A stretch of DNA of 64,000 nt from Microbacterium capsulatum (GCF_030865425.1 NZ_JAVFCB010000002.1:124001-188000); one strand, 5' to 3'. Shown: positions 8,039 through 17,688, counted from the stretch's first letter. Notes: a model not told the origin generated them from the sequence alone. Numbers and translations are program-made.

Positions 8039-9427
8039 ATGACCCGCGACGTGCCCCTCGCCGACGCCGAGCAGGGCTCGGAGCCTCAGGAGCGAGGCCC
8101 CGAGCAGACCCCCGACGACGCCGCGGAGGCGCACTTCCCCACCGTGTCACCGCAGCAGGGCCACTTCGGCTTCACCGTCCGCGAGCTGATCATCATCGGC
8201 GCCTGGGTGGTGGCCTTCGTGCTGTCGTTCGTCCCCGGCCCTGGCAGCATCCTGGACCTCTCGTCCACCGTGTGGACGATGAACGGCGCCTGGGTGCTCA
8301 CGATCGGCGTTCCCACCGCGGCGGCCTTCCTCATCGCGCTGCGCCGGCTCTCTCCGGAGGGGATCCGCCGGGTCGGATCGCTCGGCATCGACCAGTTCGC
8401 CTCCGTCGCGTTCTCGGTCGCCGCGGTGAGCTGGGCCGTGCTGCTCTGGCAGCAGGTCGTGCTCGTCGCCGCGACCCGCCGATCCGTCGTCGTCACCTGG
8501 GCGGGCTGGATCGAGCTCGTCGTGATGCTCGGGCTCGTCGCGGTCACCGTGTTCGCCGGCCTCATCCCCGGACTCCGCGAGGACTTCGAGGGTCGCCTCG
8601 AGACACTCGCGCACCGCAACGCCGACCCCGTCCGCCCCGTCTTCATGCGGCCGCGTCCGGTCCGCGCCCGCGGCAGCATCTCCGACCCGAACCCCTCGGA
8701 GGACGACGTCGAGCCGGGGCTGGACCACGACGGCGAACTCGGCGCGAACGGACACGTCGCCGCCGGAACCGCTGGCACACCGGCGCTCGGCGCCGACGGC
8801 TACATCCCCGAGCAGCACCGCGAGTCGTTCCTGATCTCCGAGGGCTCCGCCGCCGGTGCCGCACCGGTCGCGCTCGCCCCGGCGCCGCCCGCGCAGATGG
8901 CCGACGCCCCCACCGAGGCGATCCTCGACACGGTCCTGCCGGAAGGCGGCCGGGCCGAGACGACGGTGAGCGAGCCCGAGACGACGGTGAGCGAGCCCGA
9001 GACGACGATGCTCGAAACCGCGGTGTCCACGGTGGACGAGGAGTCCCCGGCGGCCGAGGAGTCCCCGGCGGCCGAGCCCGCCCACTCCGACACCATGACC
9101 GACGTCCTCGGCGAGCTGCTCGAGCCGTCGTCCCCGGAGGACACCGCCACGCATGCCGTCGACGTCGTGCCGACGCGTCGCGGGGCTGCGGAGGACGCGC
9201 GCACCGAGGCGCACCCTGTCGTCTCCGGCGCGGAGCAGTCCCAGCCGTTCTGGGCGCTCGCGCCCGACGTCCGCCCGGTTCATGACGCCCGGGGAGACGA
9301 GATTTTCCAGATCGGCCCCGATGCGTGGATCCTGGTACTCGAGGACCGCGGCGGCGCGTTCGTGGTGCGCCACGACGACGGCCGCGTCGGATACCTCCAC
9401 GACACCGAGAACATGACCCGAGGCTGA
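8039..9427 (+). CDS. Membrane protein with long acidic repeat-bearing region, function unknown
   Basis: 462 residues; I do not recognise a named family. There are four predicted transmembrane helices (about 46-64, 82-100, 120-145, 155-178). A long, low-complexity acidic region rich in Pro, Ala, Glu and Thr follows (about 190-410). It contains two perfect tandem DNA repeats giving ETTVSEP twice and ESPAAE twice. The last 55 residues are well ordered and aromatic (FWALAPDVRP to YLHDTENM) and may be the conserved functional part. It lies 6 bases before hisD, so the two are probably cotranscribed. An upstream in-frame extension exists, but ATG 8039 follows GAAAGGATT as a plausible ribosome site. 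Confidence 0.75.
   Translation: MTRDVPLADAEQGSEPQERGPEQTPDDAAEAHFPTVSPQQGHFGFTVRELIIIGAWVVAFVLSFVPGPGSILDLSSTVWTMNGAWVLTIGVPTAAAFLIALRRLSPEGIRRVGSLGIDQFASVAFSVAAVSWAVLLWQQVVLVAATRRSVVVTWAGWIELVVMLGLVAVTVFAGLIPGLREDFEGRLETLAHRNADPVRPVFMRPRPVRARGSISDPNPSEDDVEPGLDHDGELGANGHVAAGTAGTPALGADGYIPEQHRESFLISEGSAAGAAPVALAPAPPAQMADAPTEAILDTVLPEGGRAETTVSEPETTVSEPETTMLETAVSTVDEESPAAEESPAAEPAHSDTMTDVLGELLEPSSPEDTATHAVDVVPTRRGAAEDARTEAHPVVSGAEQSQPFWALAPDVRPVHDARGDEIFQIGPDAWILVLEDRGGAFVVRHDDGRVGYLHDTENMTRG
8957..9007 (+). repeat. 21-base tandem repeat inside the acidic membrane protein gene
   Basis: Two perfect 21-base units plus the first 9 bases of a third encode ETTVSEP-ETTVSEP-ETT. The period is a multiple of three, so copy-number change keeps the frame. 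Confidence 0.9.
9038..9073 (+). repeat. 18-base tandem repeat inside the same gene
   Basis: Two perfect copies of an 18-base unit encode EESPAA twice in the same disordered acidic region, 30 bases after the 21-base repeat. Confidence 0.9.
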
Positions 9428-9433
9428 GGACGC

Positions 9434-10768
9434 ATGCAGACGATCGACCTGAGGGGCCGTTCCCTCTCCACCGCCGAGATGCTGGCCGCCGTCCCGCGTG
9501 CCACTGCGGCCCGCGCGGAGGCCCTCGCGACGGCCACCGCGATCGTGGATGACGTCCGCGTGCGCGGCGAGGAGGCCCTGCGCGAGCAGGCGGAGCGGTT
9601 CGACCGGGTCAGCGGTCACGCGATCCGGGTGCCCCGGGAGCAGATCGACGAGGCCGTCGCCGCGCTCGATCCCGTGGTCCGCGAGGCGATCGAGGAGGCC
9701 ATCGTGCGCGTGCGCCGCGCATCCGAGGCGCAGGTGCCCGCGGCGGCGACCACCGTCCTCGGCCCCGGCGCCCGGATCCGCCAGCGCTGGCAGCCGGTGA
9801 CCCGCGCCGGCGTCTACATCCCGGGCGGCAAGGCCGTCTACCCGTCCAGCGTGATCATGAACGTGGTGCCGGCTCAGGTCGCCGGCGTCGGCAGCATCGC
9901 GCTCGCCTCCCCGCCGCAGGAGCACGAGGGCGGGCGCGTCCATCCGACGATCCTCGCCGCTGCCGCCCTTCTCGGCGTCGACGAGGTGTACGCGATCGGC
10001 GGCGCAGGGGCGATCGGCGCCCTCGCCTACGGCGTCGACGGCATCGGCCTCGATCCGGTCGACGTCATCTCCGGCCCCGGCAACAACTACGTCGCCTCCG
10101 CGAAGCGCGCGGTCGCGGGCGTGGTCGGCACCGACTCGGAGGCCGGCGCGACCGAGATCCTCATCGTCGCCGACGCCGGCGCGGACGCCGACCTCGTCGC
10201 CGCGGATCTGATCAGCCAGGCCGAGCACGACGAGCAGGCGTCCGCCGTGCTGGTGACCGACTCTGTCGAACTCGCCGACGCCGTGGTCGCCCGGATCGTC
10301 GAGCGCGCCACGGCCACGCGGCACGCCGAACGGGTGAACGCCGCCCTGACCGGCCCGCAGTCCGCGATCGTCCTCGTCGACGACCGCGCCGCCGCGGTCG
10401 CGTTCAGCAACGCCTACGCCCCCGAGCACCTCGAGCTGCACCTGAACGACGCGGCCAAGGCGGCCGCCGACTTCACGAGCGCCGGCGCGGTGTTCGTGGG
10501 GGAGAACAGCCCGGTCAGCCTCGGCGACTACCTCGCCGGCAGCAACCACGTGCTGCCCACCGGAGGCCAGGCCCGGTACGCCCCCGGCCTCGGCGCCTAC
10601 ACGTTCCTGCGTCCGCAGCAGGTCATCGAGTACGACCGCGGCGCCCTCGCCGAGGTGCGCCGCAGCATCGTCGCGCTGGCCGAGTCCGAGGCGCTTCCCG
10701 CGCACGGCGAGGCCATCGAGGCGCGCTTCGTCACCGCGTCGGAGCCCGCACCCACGACCGGGGCGTAG
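9434..10768 (+). CDS. hisD: Histidinol dehydrogenase
   Basis: 444 residues, the usual length. It performs the last two NAD-dependent oxidations of histidine synthesis (histidinol to histidinal to histidine). Recognisable blocks are the glycine-rich stretch VDVISGPGNNYV, the zinc/catalytic segment with Q-A-E-H-D-E-Q (about residues 261-267) and the C-terminal SNHVLPTGG. It follows the membrane protein gene by 6 bases. The other his genes are not in this window. Its stop codon overlaps the -10 box of nrdR. Confidence 0.96.
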   Translation: MQTIDLRGRSLSTAEMLAAVPRATAARAEALATATAIVDDVRVRGEEALREQAERFDRVSGHAIRVPREQIDEAVAALDPVVREAIEEAIVRVRRASEAQVPAAATTVLGPGARIRQRWQPVTRAGVYIPGGKAVYPSSVIMNVVPAQVAGVGSIALASPPQEHEGGRVHPTILAAAALLGVDEVYAIGGAGAIGALAYGVDGIGLDPVDVISGPGNNYVASAKRAVAGVVGTDSEAGATEILIVADAGADADLVAADLISQAEHDEQASAVLVTDSVELADAVVARIVERATATRHAERVNAALTGPQSAIVLVDDRAAAVAFSNAYAPEHLELHLNDAAKAAADFTSAGAVFVGENSPVSLGDYLAGSNHVLPTGGQARYAPGLGAYTFLRPQQVIEYDRGALAEVRRSIVALAESEALPAHGEAIEARFVTASEPAPTTGA

Positions 10769-10771
10769 GCT
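10766..10771 (+). promoter_or_regulatory. -10 box of nrdR, leaderless type
   Basis: TAGGCT, beginning with the hisD stop codon, ends 6 bases before the nrdR ATG. No Shine-Dalgarno is present. Confidence 0.5.
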
Positions 10772-10777
10772 TCACGG

Positions 10778-11275
10778 ATGCACTGCCCGTTCTGCCGCCA
10801 CCCGGACTCCCGCGTGATCGATTCGCGCACGAGCGACGACGGGCTGTCCATCCGTCGGCGCCGCCAGTGCCCGGAGTGCGGCGGGCGCTTTTCGACCACC
10901 GAGACCGCGAGCCTGAACGTGATCAAGAGAAGCGGCGTGATGGAGCCGTTCAGCCGGGAGAAGGTGATCGCCGGCGTCCGCAAGGCGTGCCAGGGGCGCC
11001 CGGTGACCGAGGCCGACCTCGCGATCCTCGCCCAGCGGGTGGAGGAGGCCGTGCGGCAGACCGGCGTCTCGCAGCTGGACACGAACGAGATCGGGCTCGC
11101 CATCCTCGGGCCGCTCCGCGATCTCGACGAGGTGGCCTACCTGCGGTTCGCGAGCGTCTACCAGGCGTTCGACTCCCTGGAGGACTTCGAGGCGTCGATC
11201 GCTGAGCTGCGCGCGGACCACGTCGGTGCGGCGTCGGTATCCTCCGGGTCGGGATCCGAGCCCGCCGACCGGTAG
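10778..11275 (+). CDS. nrdR: NrdR transcriptional repressor of ribonucleotide reductases
   Basis: 165 residues with the two-domain layout of NrdR. The N-terminal zinc ribbon shows CPFC near residues 3-6 and CPEC near 31-34, and an ATP-cone domain (about 49-139) starts with [11 protein letters not shown]. It binds NrdR boxes upstream of nrd operons when dATP-loaded. Standing alone upstream of pyrD ties it loosely to nucleotide supply. The last residues (after about 150) are variable and Ser/Gly-rich. Confidence 0.96.
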   Translation: MHCPFCRHPDSRVIDSRTSDDGLSIRRRRQCPECGGRFSTTETASLNVIKRSGVMEPFSREKVIAGVRKACQGRPVTEADLAILAQRVEEAVRQTGVSQLDTNEIGLAILGPLRDLDEVAYLRFASVYQAFDSLEDFEASIAELRADHVGAASVSSGSGSEPADR

Positions 11276-11278
11276 CCT
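11273..11278 (+). promoter_or_regulatory. -10 box of pyrD, leaderless type
   Basis: TAGCCT overlapping the nrdR stop codon, 7 bases before the pyrD ATG. Confidence 0.45.
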
Positions 11279-11285
11279 GGCAGGG

Positions 11286-12308
11286 ATGTATGCCCTGCTC
11301 TTCCGCCTCGTCCTCGCCCGCTTCGACCCCGAGTTCGCGCACCACGCCGGGATGGTCGTCGTGCGGATCCTCGGCGTGCCGCCGTTCTCCTGGATCGCGC
11401 GAGCGCTGACGCGTCCCGATCCGGCCGAGAAGGTCGAGGCGCTCGGGCTGACGTTCCCGACGCCCTTCGGCATCGCCGCGGGCTTCGACAAGAACGCCGT
11501 CGGCGTCCGCGGACTCGCCGCGCTCGGCTTCGGCCACGTCGAGGTGGGCACGATCACCGCGATCCCGCAGCCGGGCAACCCCAAGCCCCGTCTGTTCCGG
11601 CTGGTCCCCGACCGCGCCGTCGTGAACCGGATGGGCTTCAACAACGCCGGTGCCGAGGCCGCCGAGCAGCGCCTCTGGAAGCTGCGCCGGCGCCGTCCCG
11701 ACGCCGTGATCGGCGTGAACATCGGCAAGAGCCGCGTGGTGGCCGTGGAGGACGCGACCGCCGACTACGTCGCCTCCGCCGTCCGGCTCGCCCCGCTCGC
11801 CGACTATCTGGCGATCAACGTCTCCTCGCCCAACACCCCCGGCCTACGCGGGCTGCAGGCGGTCGAGACCCTCGCACCGCTGCTGCGCGCGGTGAAGGAG
11901 GCCGCCGGCGACACGCCGCTGCTCGTGAAGATCGCCCCCGACCTGCCGGACGACGAGGTCGCCGCGATCGCACGCCTCGCCGTCGCCGAGGGGCTGTCCG
12001 GCCTCATCGCGACGAACACGACGGTTTCCCGCGAGGGCCTGGCCACGGATCCGGCGAAGGTCGTGGCGGCCGGTGACGGCGGGCTCTCCGGTGCCCCGCT
12101 CAAGGAGCGCTCCCTCGCCGTCCTGCGCATCGTCCGCGAGGCCGTGCCCGCCGACTTCTGCGTCATCTCCGTCGGCGGCGTGGAGACCGGCGCCGAGGTG
12201 CGCGAGCGGCTCGAGGCCGGTGCGACCCTCGTGCAGGGCTACACCGCGTTCCTGTACCGCGGCCCGCTCTGGGCTCGGCAGATCCGCGCGGGACTGCGTC
12301 GCCGCTGA
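11286..12308 (+). CDS. pyrD: Dihydroorotate dehydrogenase, quinone-dependent (class 2)
   Basis: 340 residues. It oxidises dihydroorotate to orotate in pyrimidine synthesis and passes electrons to menaquinone at the membrane. The amphipathic N-terminal extension (MYALLFRLVLARFDPEFAHH) marks class 2. FMN-binding blocks include AAGFDKNA and GTITAIPQPGNPKPR. The catalytic serine lies in NVSSPNTPGLRG. ATG 11286 is preceded by AGGG and by a -10-like hexamer, so a leaderless start is possible. Confidence 0.96.
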   Translation: MYALLFRLVLARFDPEFAHHAGMVVVRILGVPPFSWIARALTRPDPAEKVEALGLTFPTPFGIAAGFDKNAVGVRGLAALGFGHVEVGTITAIPQPGNPKPRLFRLVPDRAVVNRMGFNNAGAEAAEQRLWKLRRRRPDAVIGVNIGKSRVVAVEDATADYVASAVRLAPLADYLAINVSSPNTPGLRGLQAVETLAPLLRAVKEAAGDTPLLVKIAPDLPDDEVAAIARLAVAEGLSGLIATNTTVSREGLATDPAKVVAAGDGGLSGAPLKERSLAVLRIVREAVPADFCVISVGGVETGAEVRERLEAGATLVQGYTAFLYRGPLWARQIRAGLRRR

Positions 12309-12336
12309 CCGACGGGCGAAGGCGACCCCCGCACGA

Positions 12337-12372
12337 AGAAGATCCCGGGCGCATCGCGCACCGGGATCTTCT
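12337..12372. terminator. Bidirectional terminator between pyrD and the DUF3043 gene
   Basis: A perfect 12-base-pair stem (AGAAGATCCCGG with its complement) extended by an inner GCGC/GCGC stem and one bulged A. It lies between convergent stops at 12308 and 12393 and serves both. Confidence 0.8.
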
Positions 12373-12392
12373 CGTTCGTCAGCGGATCCGGA

Positions 12393-12956
12393 TCAGATCG
12401 GGTACTGCCCGCGCTTGACCTGCGGCTTCGGCAGTCGCATGAACCGCATCTGCAGCGACCGCATGCCGGCGTACCAGGCGAGGCCGCGCTCGCGGTGCTC
12501 CCGGCCGAACTTGTCGGCGATCTTCCGGTTCACCCGGACGCCCAGCCACACCATGTCGAGCACTGCGAGCGCGATGTAGGCCCAGAGGCCGACGAACGCC
12601 CAATAGGCGACCGCGGTGCTCGGGATGAGGGACACGACGATCACGACGACCATGAGCGCCATGACCCACTCGCTGAGGTGCCAGCCGGCGTCGACGTAGT
12701 CGCGCACCCAGCGGCGCTGCGGACCCTTGTCGCGGGCCGGAAGGTACTTCTCCTCGCCGTTGGCCATGCCGATGCGCTGGCGGTCCTGGCGCTGGCGGAG
12801 CTCGGCCCGGGCCTGCGCCTTGGCCTCCTTCGTGTCGGGGACGAGAGGGCGGCGGCGGGCGGCCTCCTGCTCGGCACGCGTCGGCGTGCGGCGTCCCTTG
12901 CCGGACGCCGTCTCGGAGGACTCGTCGTTGGTCGAGGGGGAGGGGGTCGTGGGCAC
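12393..12956 (-). CDS. DUF3043 domain membrane protein
   Basis: 187 residues, matching the actinobacterial DUF3043 family. A charged N-terminal half (many Arg, Lys, Glu, Gln) contains the family stretch YLPARDKGPQRRWVRDYVD near residues 80-98. Two hydrophobic helices (about 108-130 and 132-152) and a short basic tail follow. The function is unknown. I chose GTG 12956 because AGGAG sits 5 bases upstream; the longer reading frame runs into the divergent peptidase gene. Confidence 0.88.
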   Translation of the reverse strand: MPTTPSPSTNDESSETASGKGRRTPTRAEQEAARRRPLVPDTKEAKAQARAELRQRQDRQRIGMANGEEKYLPARDKGPQRRWVRDYVDAGWHLSEWVMALMVVVIVVSLIPSTAVAYWAFVGLWAYIALAVLDMVWLGVRVNRKIADKFGREHRERGLAWYAGMRSLQMRFMRLPKPQVKRGQYPI

Positions 12957-12998
12957 GAAGGCTCCTGTGGTCGTGAGAGGAGGAAACGGGGTGTTCTC

Positions 12999-13004
12999 TA
13001 AGAT
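12999..13004 (+). promoter_or_regulatory. -10 box of the M20 peptidase gene, leaderless type
   Basis: TAAGAT, 7 bases before ATG 13012, in a locally A+T-rich patch between divergent genes. Confidence 0.5.
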
Positions 13005-13011
13005 TACTCGC

Positions 13012-14427
13012 ATGACTTCTCCCTCCTCCTCGGTCACCGCAGCCGGTGACGTCGAAGCAGCCGTCGCGGAAGCCGTGTCGACCGGGATCCCCGCCGCGCT
13101 GTCCGACCTCGGCGCGCTCGTGCGGGTCCCCGGGATCGCCTGGCCCGCGTTCGACCAGACCCAGCTCGAGCGCAGCGCCGCGGCCGTCGCCGAGCTCGCC
13201 GAGGGCACAGGGGTGTTCGACAGCGTGCGCGTGCTGCGCGCCGCGATCCCGGGCACGTCCGAGACGGGCCAGCCGGCGGTGCTCGCGACGCGTGCGGCCC
13301 GCAACGGCCGGCCGACGATCCTGCTCTACGCGCACCACGACGTGCAGCCTCCCGGGGCCGACGAGCTGTGGGAGACCCCGCCGTTCGAGCCCACCGTCCG
13401 CGACGGCCGCCTCTACGGCCGCGGCGCCGCCGACGACAAGGCGGGGGTCATGGCGCACATCGCCTCGATCCGCGCCGTCGCGGAGACGCTCGGCGACGAC
13501 CTCGACCTCGGCATCGCGATGTTCATCGAGGGGGAGGAGGAGTACGGCTCCCGCTCCTTCGCACAGTTCCTCAAGGACAACGAGGACGCGCTGCGCGCCG
13601 ACGCGATCGTCGTCGCGGACTCCGGCAACTGGGACGCCGAGACGCCCGGCCTCACCGTCTCCCTGCGCGGTGCCGTGCGCTTCACGCTGAAGATCCGCAC
13701 GCTCGATCACGCCTCGCACTCCGGCATGTTCGGCGGCGCGGTGCCCGACTCGATGCTCGCCACGATCCGTCTGCTCGACTCGCTCTGGGACGAGAACGGA
13801 TCCGTCGCGGTCGCCGGCATGGCGGTCCGCGAGGCGGAGACGCCGGAGTACTCGGAGGCGACCCTGCGTGACGAGGCCGGACTGCTGCCGGGCGTCTCGC
13901 CGATCGGCGACGGCACGATCCTCAGCCGCGTCTGGAACAAGCCCACCGTGACCGTGATCGGCATCGACGCGACGTCGGTCGCCGCCGCGTCGAACACGCT
14001 GTCGCCGGAGACCACCGTGGTCCTCAGCTGCCGTGTCGCGCCCGGGCAGAGCGCGGAGGACGCGTACGCGGCTCTGGAGGCGCACCTGCGCGCGCACGCG
14101 CCGTTCGGCGCCGAGCTGACCTTCTCCGACCTGGACCTGGGCAACCCGTTCCTCGTCGACACGAGCGGCTGGGCGGTCGGGCTCACCCGCGGTGCCATGA
14201 CGGACGGCTACGGCAAGGCGCCGGTCGACCTGGGCGTCGGCGGTTCCATCCCGTTCATCGCCGACCTCGTGGAGACCTTCCCTGGTGCGCAGATCCTGGT
14301 CACCGGGGTCGAGGATCCGCACTCCCGCGCGCACAGCCCGAACGAGTCGCTGCACCTGGACACGTTCCGGCACGCGGTCGCCACCGAGGCGCTGCTGCTG
14401 ACCCGGATGAACGAGATCTCGCTCTAG
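13012..14427 (+). CDS. M20 family dipeptidase/metallopeptidase
   Basis: 471 residues. Two-domain M20 architecture: the zinc-binding catalytic domain shows YAHHDVQPPG (His and Asp), GRGAADDKAG (bridging Asp) and EGEEEYGS (catalytic Glu pair), with an inserted lid/dimer domain after about residue 225 (RTLDHASHSGMFGG). These enzymes release amino acids from dipeptides or related substrates. It most resembles the PepV/CNDP-like branch, but the substrate is not determined here. ATG 13012 fits the -10 box 7 bases upstream; a longer frame overlaps the divergent gene. Confidence 0.92.
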   Translation: MTSPSSSVTAAGDVEAAVAEAVSTGIPAALSDLGALVRVPGIAWPAFDQTQLERSAAAVAELAEGTGVFDSVRVLRAAIPGTSETGQPAVLATRAARNGRPTILLYAHHDVQPPGADELWETPPFEPTVRDGRLYGRGAADDKAGVMAHIASIRAVAETLGDDLDLGIAMFIEGEEEYGSRSFAQFLKDNEDALRADAIVVADSGNWDAETPGLTVSLRGAVRFTLKIRTLDHASHSGMFGGAVPDSMLATIRLLDSLWDENGSVAVAGMAVREAETPEYSEATLRDEAGLLPGVSPIGDGTILSRVWNKPTVTVIGIDATSVAAASNTLSPETTVVLSCRVAPGQSAEDAYAALEAHLRAHAPFGAELTFSDLDLGNPFLVDTSGWAVGLTRGAMTDGYGKAPVDLGVGGSIPFIADLVETFPGAQILVTGVEDPHSRAHSPNESLHLDTFRHAVATEALLLTRMNEISL

Positions 14428-14474
14428 TCGAGTCCCGCGACGAGATCGTTCGTAACGAGTTCGTGCTGGGACCC

Positions 14475-14506
14475 CCGCCGCGCGTCGCCCGTCCGACGCG
14501 CGGCGG
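14475..14506 (+). terminator. Terminator of the M20 peptidase gene
   Basis: A perfect 13-base-pair G+C stem (CCGCCGCGCGTCG and complement) with a 6-base loop, starting 48 bases after the stop. It ends directly against the -10 box of the next gene. Confidence 0.75.
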
Positions 14507-14512
14507 TAGACT
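14507..14512 (+). promoter_or_regulatory. -10 box for the iron-sulfur insertion gene
   Basis: TAGACT immediately downstream of the hairpin, about 46 bases before the ATG, which has its own AAGGAG ribosome site. Confidence 0.45.
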
Positions 14513-14558
14513 CGAAGCACGGAATCCGTGCCCGTCCACGGCCGATCCAAGGAGCGAT

Positions 14559-14921
14559 ATGAGCGACATCACACTCACCCCCGAGACCAGCACCGCGCAC
14601 GGTGTGAAGCTCACCGACGCCGCCGCGGCGAAGGTGAAGAGCCTGCTGGAGCAGGAGGGCCGCGACGACCTGCGTCTGCGCGTCGCCGTGCAGCCCGGCG
14701 GCTGCTCGGGCCTGATCTACCAGCTGTACTTCGACGAGCGCTACCTCGACGGCGACCAGACGGTCGACTTCGACGGGGTCGAGGTCATCGTCGACAACAT
14801 GAGCGTGCCCTATCTGGACGGCGCTTCGATCGACTTCAAGGACACGATCTCGGAGCAGGGGTTCACGATCGACAACCCCAATGCGCAGGGCTCCTGCGCC
14901 TGCGGCGACAGCTTCCACTGA
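14559..14921 (+). CDS. erpA: Iron-sulfur cluster insertion protein (ErpA/HesB-type)
   Basis: 120 residues, an A-type carrier that hands [Fe-S] clusters to apo-proteins. The three ligand cysteines are visible: one in PGGCSGLIY (about residue 48) and the C-terminal CAC pair in GSCACGDSF. ATG 14559 follows AAGGAG by 4 bases. It sits just upstream of the cytochrome oxidase genes; ErpA-like genes lie near qcr/cta loci in other actinobacteria, which fits maturation of the Rieske protein. The symbol is by family and not proven. Confidence 0.9.
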   Translation: MSDITLTPETSTAHGVKLTDAAAAKVKSLLEQEGRDDLRLRVAVQPGGCSGLIYQLYFDERYLDGDQTVDFDGVEVIVDNMSVPYLDGASIDFKDTISEQGFTIDNPNAQGSCACGDSFH

Positions 14922-14949
14922 GCCTCGGAAACACCCTCTCCAACCACTG

Positions 14950-14980
14950 CGCCATCCACGCCGAACCTGCGTGGATGGCG
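14950..14980 (+). terminator. Terminator downstream of erpA
   Basis: A perfect 12-base-pair stem CGCCATCCACGC with its complement and a 7-base loop, 28 bases after the erpA stop. Confidence 0.75.
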
Positions 14981-15002
14981 TGAATCGGGTGTGAGGTTGC
15001 CC

Positions 15003-15008
15003 TAGACT
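15003..15008 (+). promoter_or_regulatory. -10 box of the ctaC-ctaD-ctaF operon
   Basis: TAGACT, 35 bases before the ctaC GTG; a weak GAAAGGTG ribosome site lies in the leader. Confidence 0.45.
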
Positions 15009-15043
15009 GGGTTTGCCCATGTCCGCGATCTGAAAGGTGCATC

Positions 15044-15952
15044 GTGCCCTCGAAACGCCGCCTTCGTTGGGCCGCTCTCCCCCTGGGAGTCGCGGCAGCC
15101 GTGGCCCTCGCAGGATGCTCTCCCACAGAGCTCCACGGATTCCTTCCGGGCTTCGTTGCAGACGGCACACCGGCCACGAACCAGACCGACCGCGTCGCGG
15201 CGCTCTGGGTCAACTCGTGGATCGTCCTGCTGATCGTCGGCCTCATCACGTGGGGTCTGATGGGCTGGGCGGCGATCGCCTACCGCCGGCGCAAGGGGCA
15301 GACCGGCCTGCCGGTGCAGCTGCGCTACAACATGCCGATCGAGATCCTCTACACGCTCGTGCCGCTCATCCTGATCTTCGGGATGTTCGCCTTCACGGCG
15401 CGCGACCAGACGATCATCGAGACCCAGTACGGCCCGGACAACAAGCCGGACGTGTCGATCACGGCCATCGGCAAGCAGTGGGCCTGGGACTTCCAGTACG
15501 ACGGCACCCAGAAGGACAACTCCGACGCGGTGTGGACCATGGGCGTCCAGGCTCAGCCGGACAAGGCGGGCAACGTCGACCAGAACGCCCTGCCGACGCT
15601 GTACCTGCCGGTGAACAAGAAGGTGCACGTCACGCTGCAGTCGCGCGACGTGATCCACTCCTTCTGGATCATCGACTTCCTGTACAAGAAGGACATGTTC
15701 ATCGGCAAGGACAACTCGTGGTCCTTCACGCCGACCCGCGAGGGCACCTACCAGGGCAAGTGCGCGGAGCTCTGCGGCGAGTACCACTCGATGATGCTCT
15801 TCAACGTCAAGGTCGTCAGCGACTCGGAGTACCAGGCGTACCTCACGAAGCTGCACGACGAGGGCAACACCGGTGACATCACCAATGCCTACGATCGCCT
15901 CAACAACTACCCGGGCACCGGGAAGAGCACCACCGATGAGGGAGCGAAGTAA
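15044..15952 (+). CDS. ctaC: Cytochrome c oxidase subunit II (lipoprotein)
   Basis: 302 residues. The N-terminus is a lipoprotein signal peptide with lipobox LAGC (Cys near residue 25). Two transmembrane helices follow (about 55-78 and 98-118). The C-terminal cupredoxin domain binds the CuA centre through [12 protein letters not shown] and an upstream His in VIHSFW. It accepts electrons from the cytochrome c of the bc1 complex and feeds subunit I. The GTG start fits the signal peptide. ctaD begins 5 bases after the stop. Confidence 0.96.
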   Translation: MPSKRRLRWAALPLGVAAAVALAGCSPTELHGFLPGFVADGTPATNQTDRVAALWVNSWIVLLIVGLITWGLMGWAAIAYRRRKGQTGLPVQLRYNMPIEILYTLVPLILIFGMFAFTARDQTIIETQYGPDNKPDVSITAIGKQWAWDFQYDGTQKDNSDAVWTMGVQAQPDKAGNVDQNALPTLYLPVNKKVHVTLQSRDVIHSFWIIDFLYKKDMFIGKDNSWSFTPTREGTYQGKCAELCGEYHSMMLFNVKVVSDSEYQAYLTKLHDEGNTGDITNAYDRLNNYPGTGKSTTDEGAK

Positions 15953-15957
15953 CCATC

Positions 15958-17685
15958 ATGACGAGCACTCTTCCCGGCACTTCTGAGGCCGGCGCGCGTC
16001 CCACCACGATCCCGCCTCGGCAGGCCGCCCTGCTCAGCTCGACCCGCGTCGAGCAGAAGGGCAACATCGTCGTCAAGTGGATCACCTCCACCGACCACAA
16101 GACCATCGGGTACATGTACCTGATCGCCTCGGTGCTGTTCTTCCTCCTCGGCGGCGTGATGGCCCTCATCATCCGCGCCGAGCTGTTCTCGCCGGGCATG
16201 CAGATCGTGCCGACGAAGGAGCAGTACAACCAGCTGTTCACGATGCACGGCACGATCATGCTGCTGATGTTCGCGACGCCCCTCTTCGCCGGCTTCGCGA
16301 ACGCGGTCCTCCCGCTGCAGATCGGCGCCCCCGACGTCGCGTTCCCGCGTCTGAACGCCTTCGCGTTCTGGATGTTCCTGTTCGGCTCGACCATCGCGGT
16401 CGCCGGCTTCCTCACCCCGCAGGGCGCGGCCTCGTTCGGCTGGTTCGCGTATCAGCCGCTGGCCAGCGCCTCGTTCACGCCCGGCGCCGGAGGAAACCTC
16501 TGGATGCTGGGCCTCGGCATCTCGGGCTTCGGAACGATCCTCGGTGCGGTGAACTTCATCACCACGATCATCACGATGCGCGCCCCCGGCATGACGATGT
16601 GGCGCATGCCGATCTTCTCGTGGAACACGCTGATCACCAGCCTCCTCGTGCTGATGGCCTTCCCGGTCCTCGCCGCGGCCCTGCTGGCGGCCGCCGCGGA
16701 CCGCGTCCTCGGCGCGCACATCTACGACCCGGCCAACGGCGGCGTGCTGCTCTGGGAGCACCTGTTCTGGTTCTTCGGCCACCCCGAGGTGTACATCATC
16801 GCGCTGCCGTTCTTCGGCATCGTCTCCGAGATCTTCCCGGTGTTCAGCCGCAAGCCGATCTTCGGATACAAGACCCTCGTCTACGCGACCATCTCGATCG
16901 CCGCGCTGTCCGTCGCGGTGTGGGCGCACCACATGTACGTCACCGGCTCCGTGCTGCTGCCGTTCTTCGCCCTCATGACGATGCTCATCGCGGTCCCGAC
17001 CGGTGTGAAGATCTTCAACTGGATCGGCACGCTGTGGCGAGGATCCGTGACCTTCGAGACCCCGATGGTGTTCGCCCTCGGCTTCCTGGTGTCGTTCGTC
17101 TTCGGCGGTCTGACCGGTGTCATCCTGGCGTCGCCGCCGCTGGACTTCTTCCTCTCCGACTCGTACTTCGTCGTCGCGCACTTCCACTACGTGGTGTTCG
17201 GCACGGTCGTGTTCGCGATGTTCGCCGGCTTCTACTTCTGGTGGCCGAAATGGACCGGCCGGATGCTCAACGAGCGCCTCGGTTACATCCACTTCTGGAT
17301 GCTGTTCATCGGCTTCCACATGACCTTCCTCATCCAGCACTGGCTGGGCGTCGATGGCATGCCGCGTCGTTACGCCGACTACTCGGCCTACGACAACTGG
17401 ACGTGGGAGAACCAGGTCTCGACGATCGGTGCGATCATCCTGGGCGCCTCGATGCTGCCGTTCTTCCTGAACGTCTGGCTCACCGCCCGCAAGGCGCCGA
17501 AGGTCACCGTGAACGACCCGTGGGGCTACGGCGCGTCGCTCGAGTGGGCTACCTCGTGCCCGCCGCCGCGGCACAACTTCACGTCGATCCCGCGTATCCG
17601 CAGCGAGCGTCCGGCGTTCGACCTCAACCACCCGGAGGCCGCGGAGCACCCCGTCGCGGCTGAGGCCGGCGGAAAGGGCCACTGA
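15958..17685 (+). CDS. ctaD: Cytochrome c oxidase subunit I (aa3 type)
   Basis: 575 residues with twelve hydrophobic helices. The heme a and a3/CuB ligands are recognisable: MHGTIM (His for heme a), [10 protein letters not shown] (His of the His-Tyr cross-link), the HHMY pair for CuB, and VVAHFHYVV for the two hemes. Oxygen reduction and proton pumping occur here. It is placed between ctaC and ctaF, with 5- and 3-base gaps. The N-terminal 40 residues are polar and variable, as in other actinobacterial CtaD proteins. Confidence 0.98.
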   Translation: MTSTLPGTSEAGARPTTIPPRQAALLSSTRVEQKGNIVVKWITSTDHKTIGYMYLIASVLFFLLGGVMALIIRAELFSPGMQIVPTKEQYNQLFTMHGTIMLLMFATPLFAGFANAVLPLQIGAPDVAFPRLNAFAFWMFLFGSTIAVAGFLTPQGAASFGWFAYQPLASASFTPGAGGNLWMLGLGISGFGTILGAVNFITTIITMRAPGMTMWRMPIFSWNTLITSLLVLMAFPVLAAALLAAAADRVLGAHIYDPANGGVLLWEHLFWFFGHPEVYIIALPFFGIVSEIFPVFSRKPIFGYKTLVYATISIAALSVAVWAHHMYVTGSVLLPFFALMTMLIAVPTGVKIFNWIGTLWRGSVTFETPMVFALGFLVSFVFGGLTGVILASPPLDFFLSDSYFVVAHFHYVVFGTVVFAMFAGFYFWWPKWTGRMLNERLGYIHFWMLFIGFHMTFLIQHWLGVDGMPRRYADYSAYDNWTWENQVSTIGAIILGASMLPFFLNVWLTARKAPKVTVNDPWGYGASLEWATSCPPPRHNFTSIPRIRSERPAFDLNHPEAAEHPVAAEAGGKGH

Positions 17686-17688
17686 CCC

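Noticed and set aside
8147..10705. An 852-codon antisense frame over the membrane protein gene and hisD
   Set aside because: Shadow of two well-supported genes; no recognisable domain.
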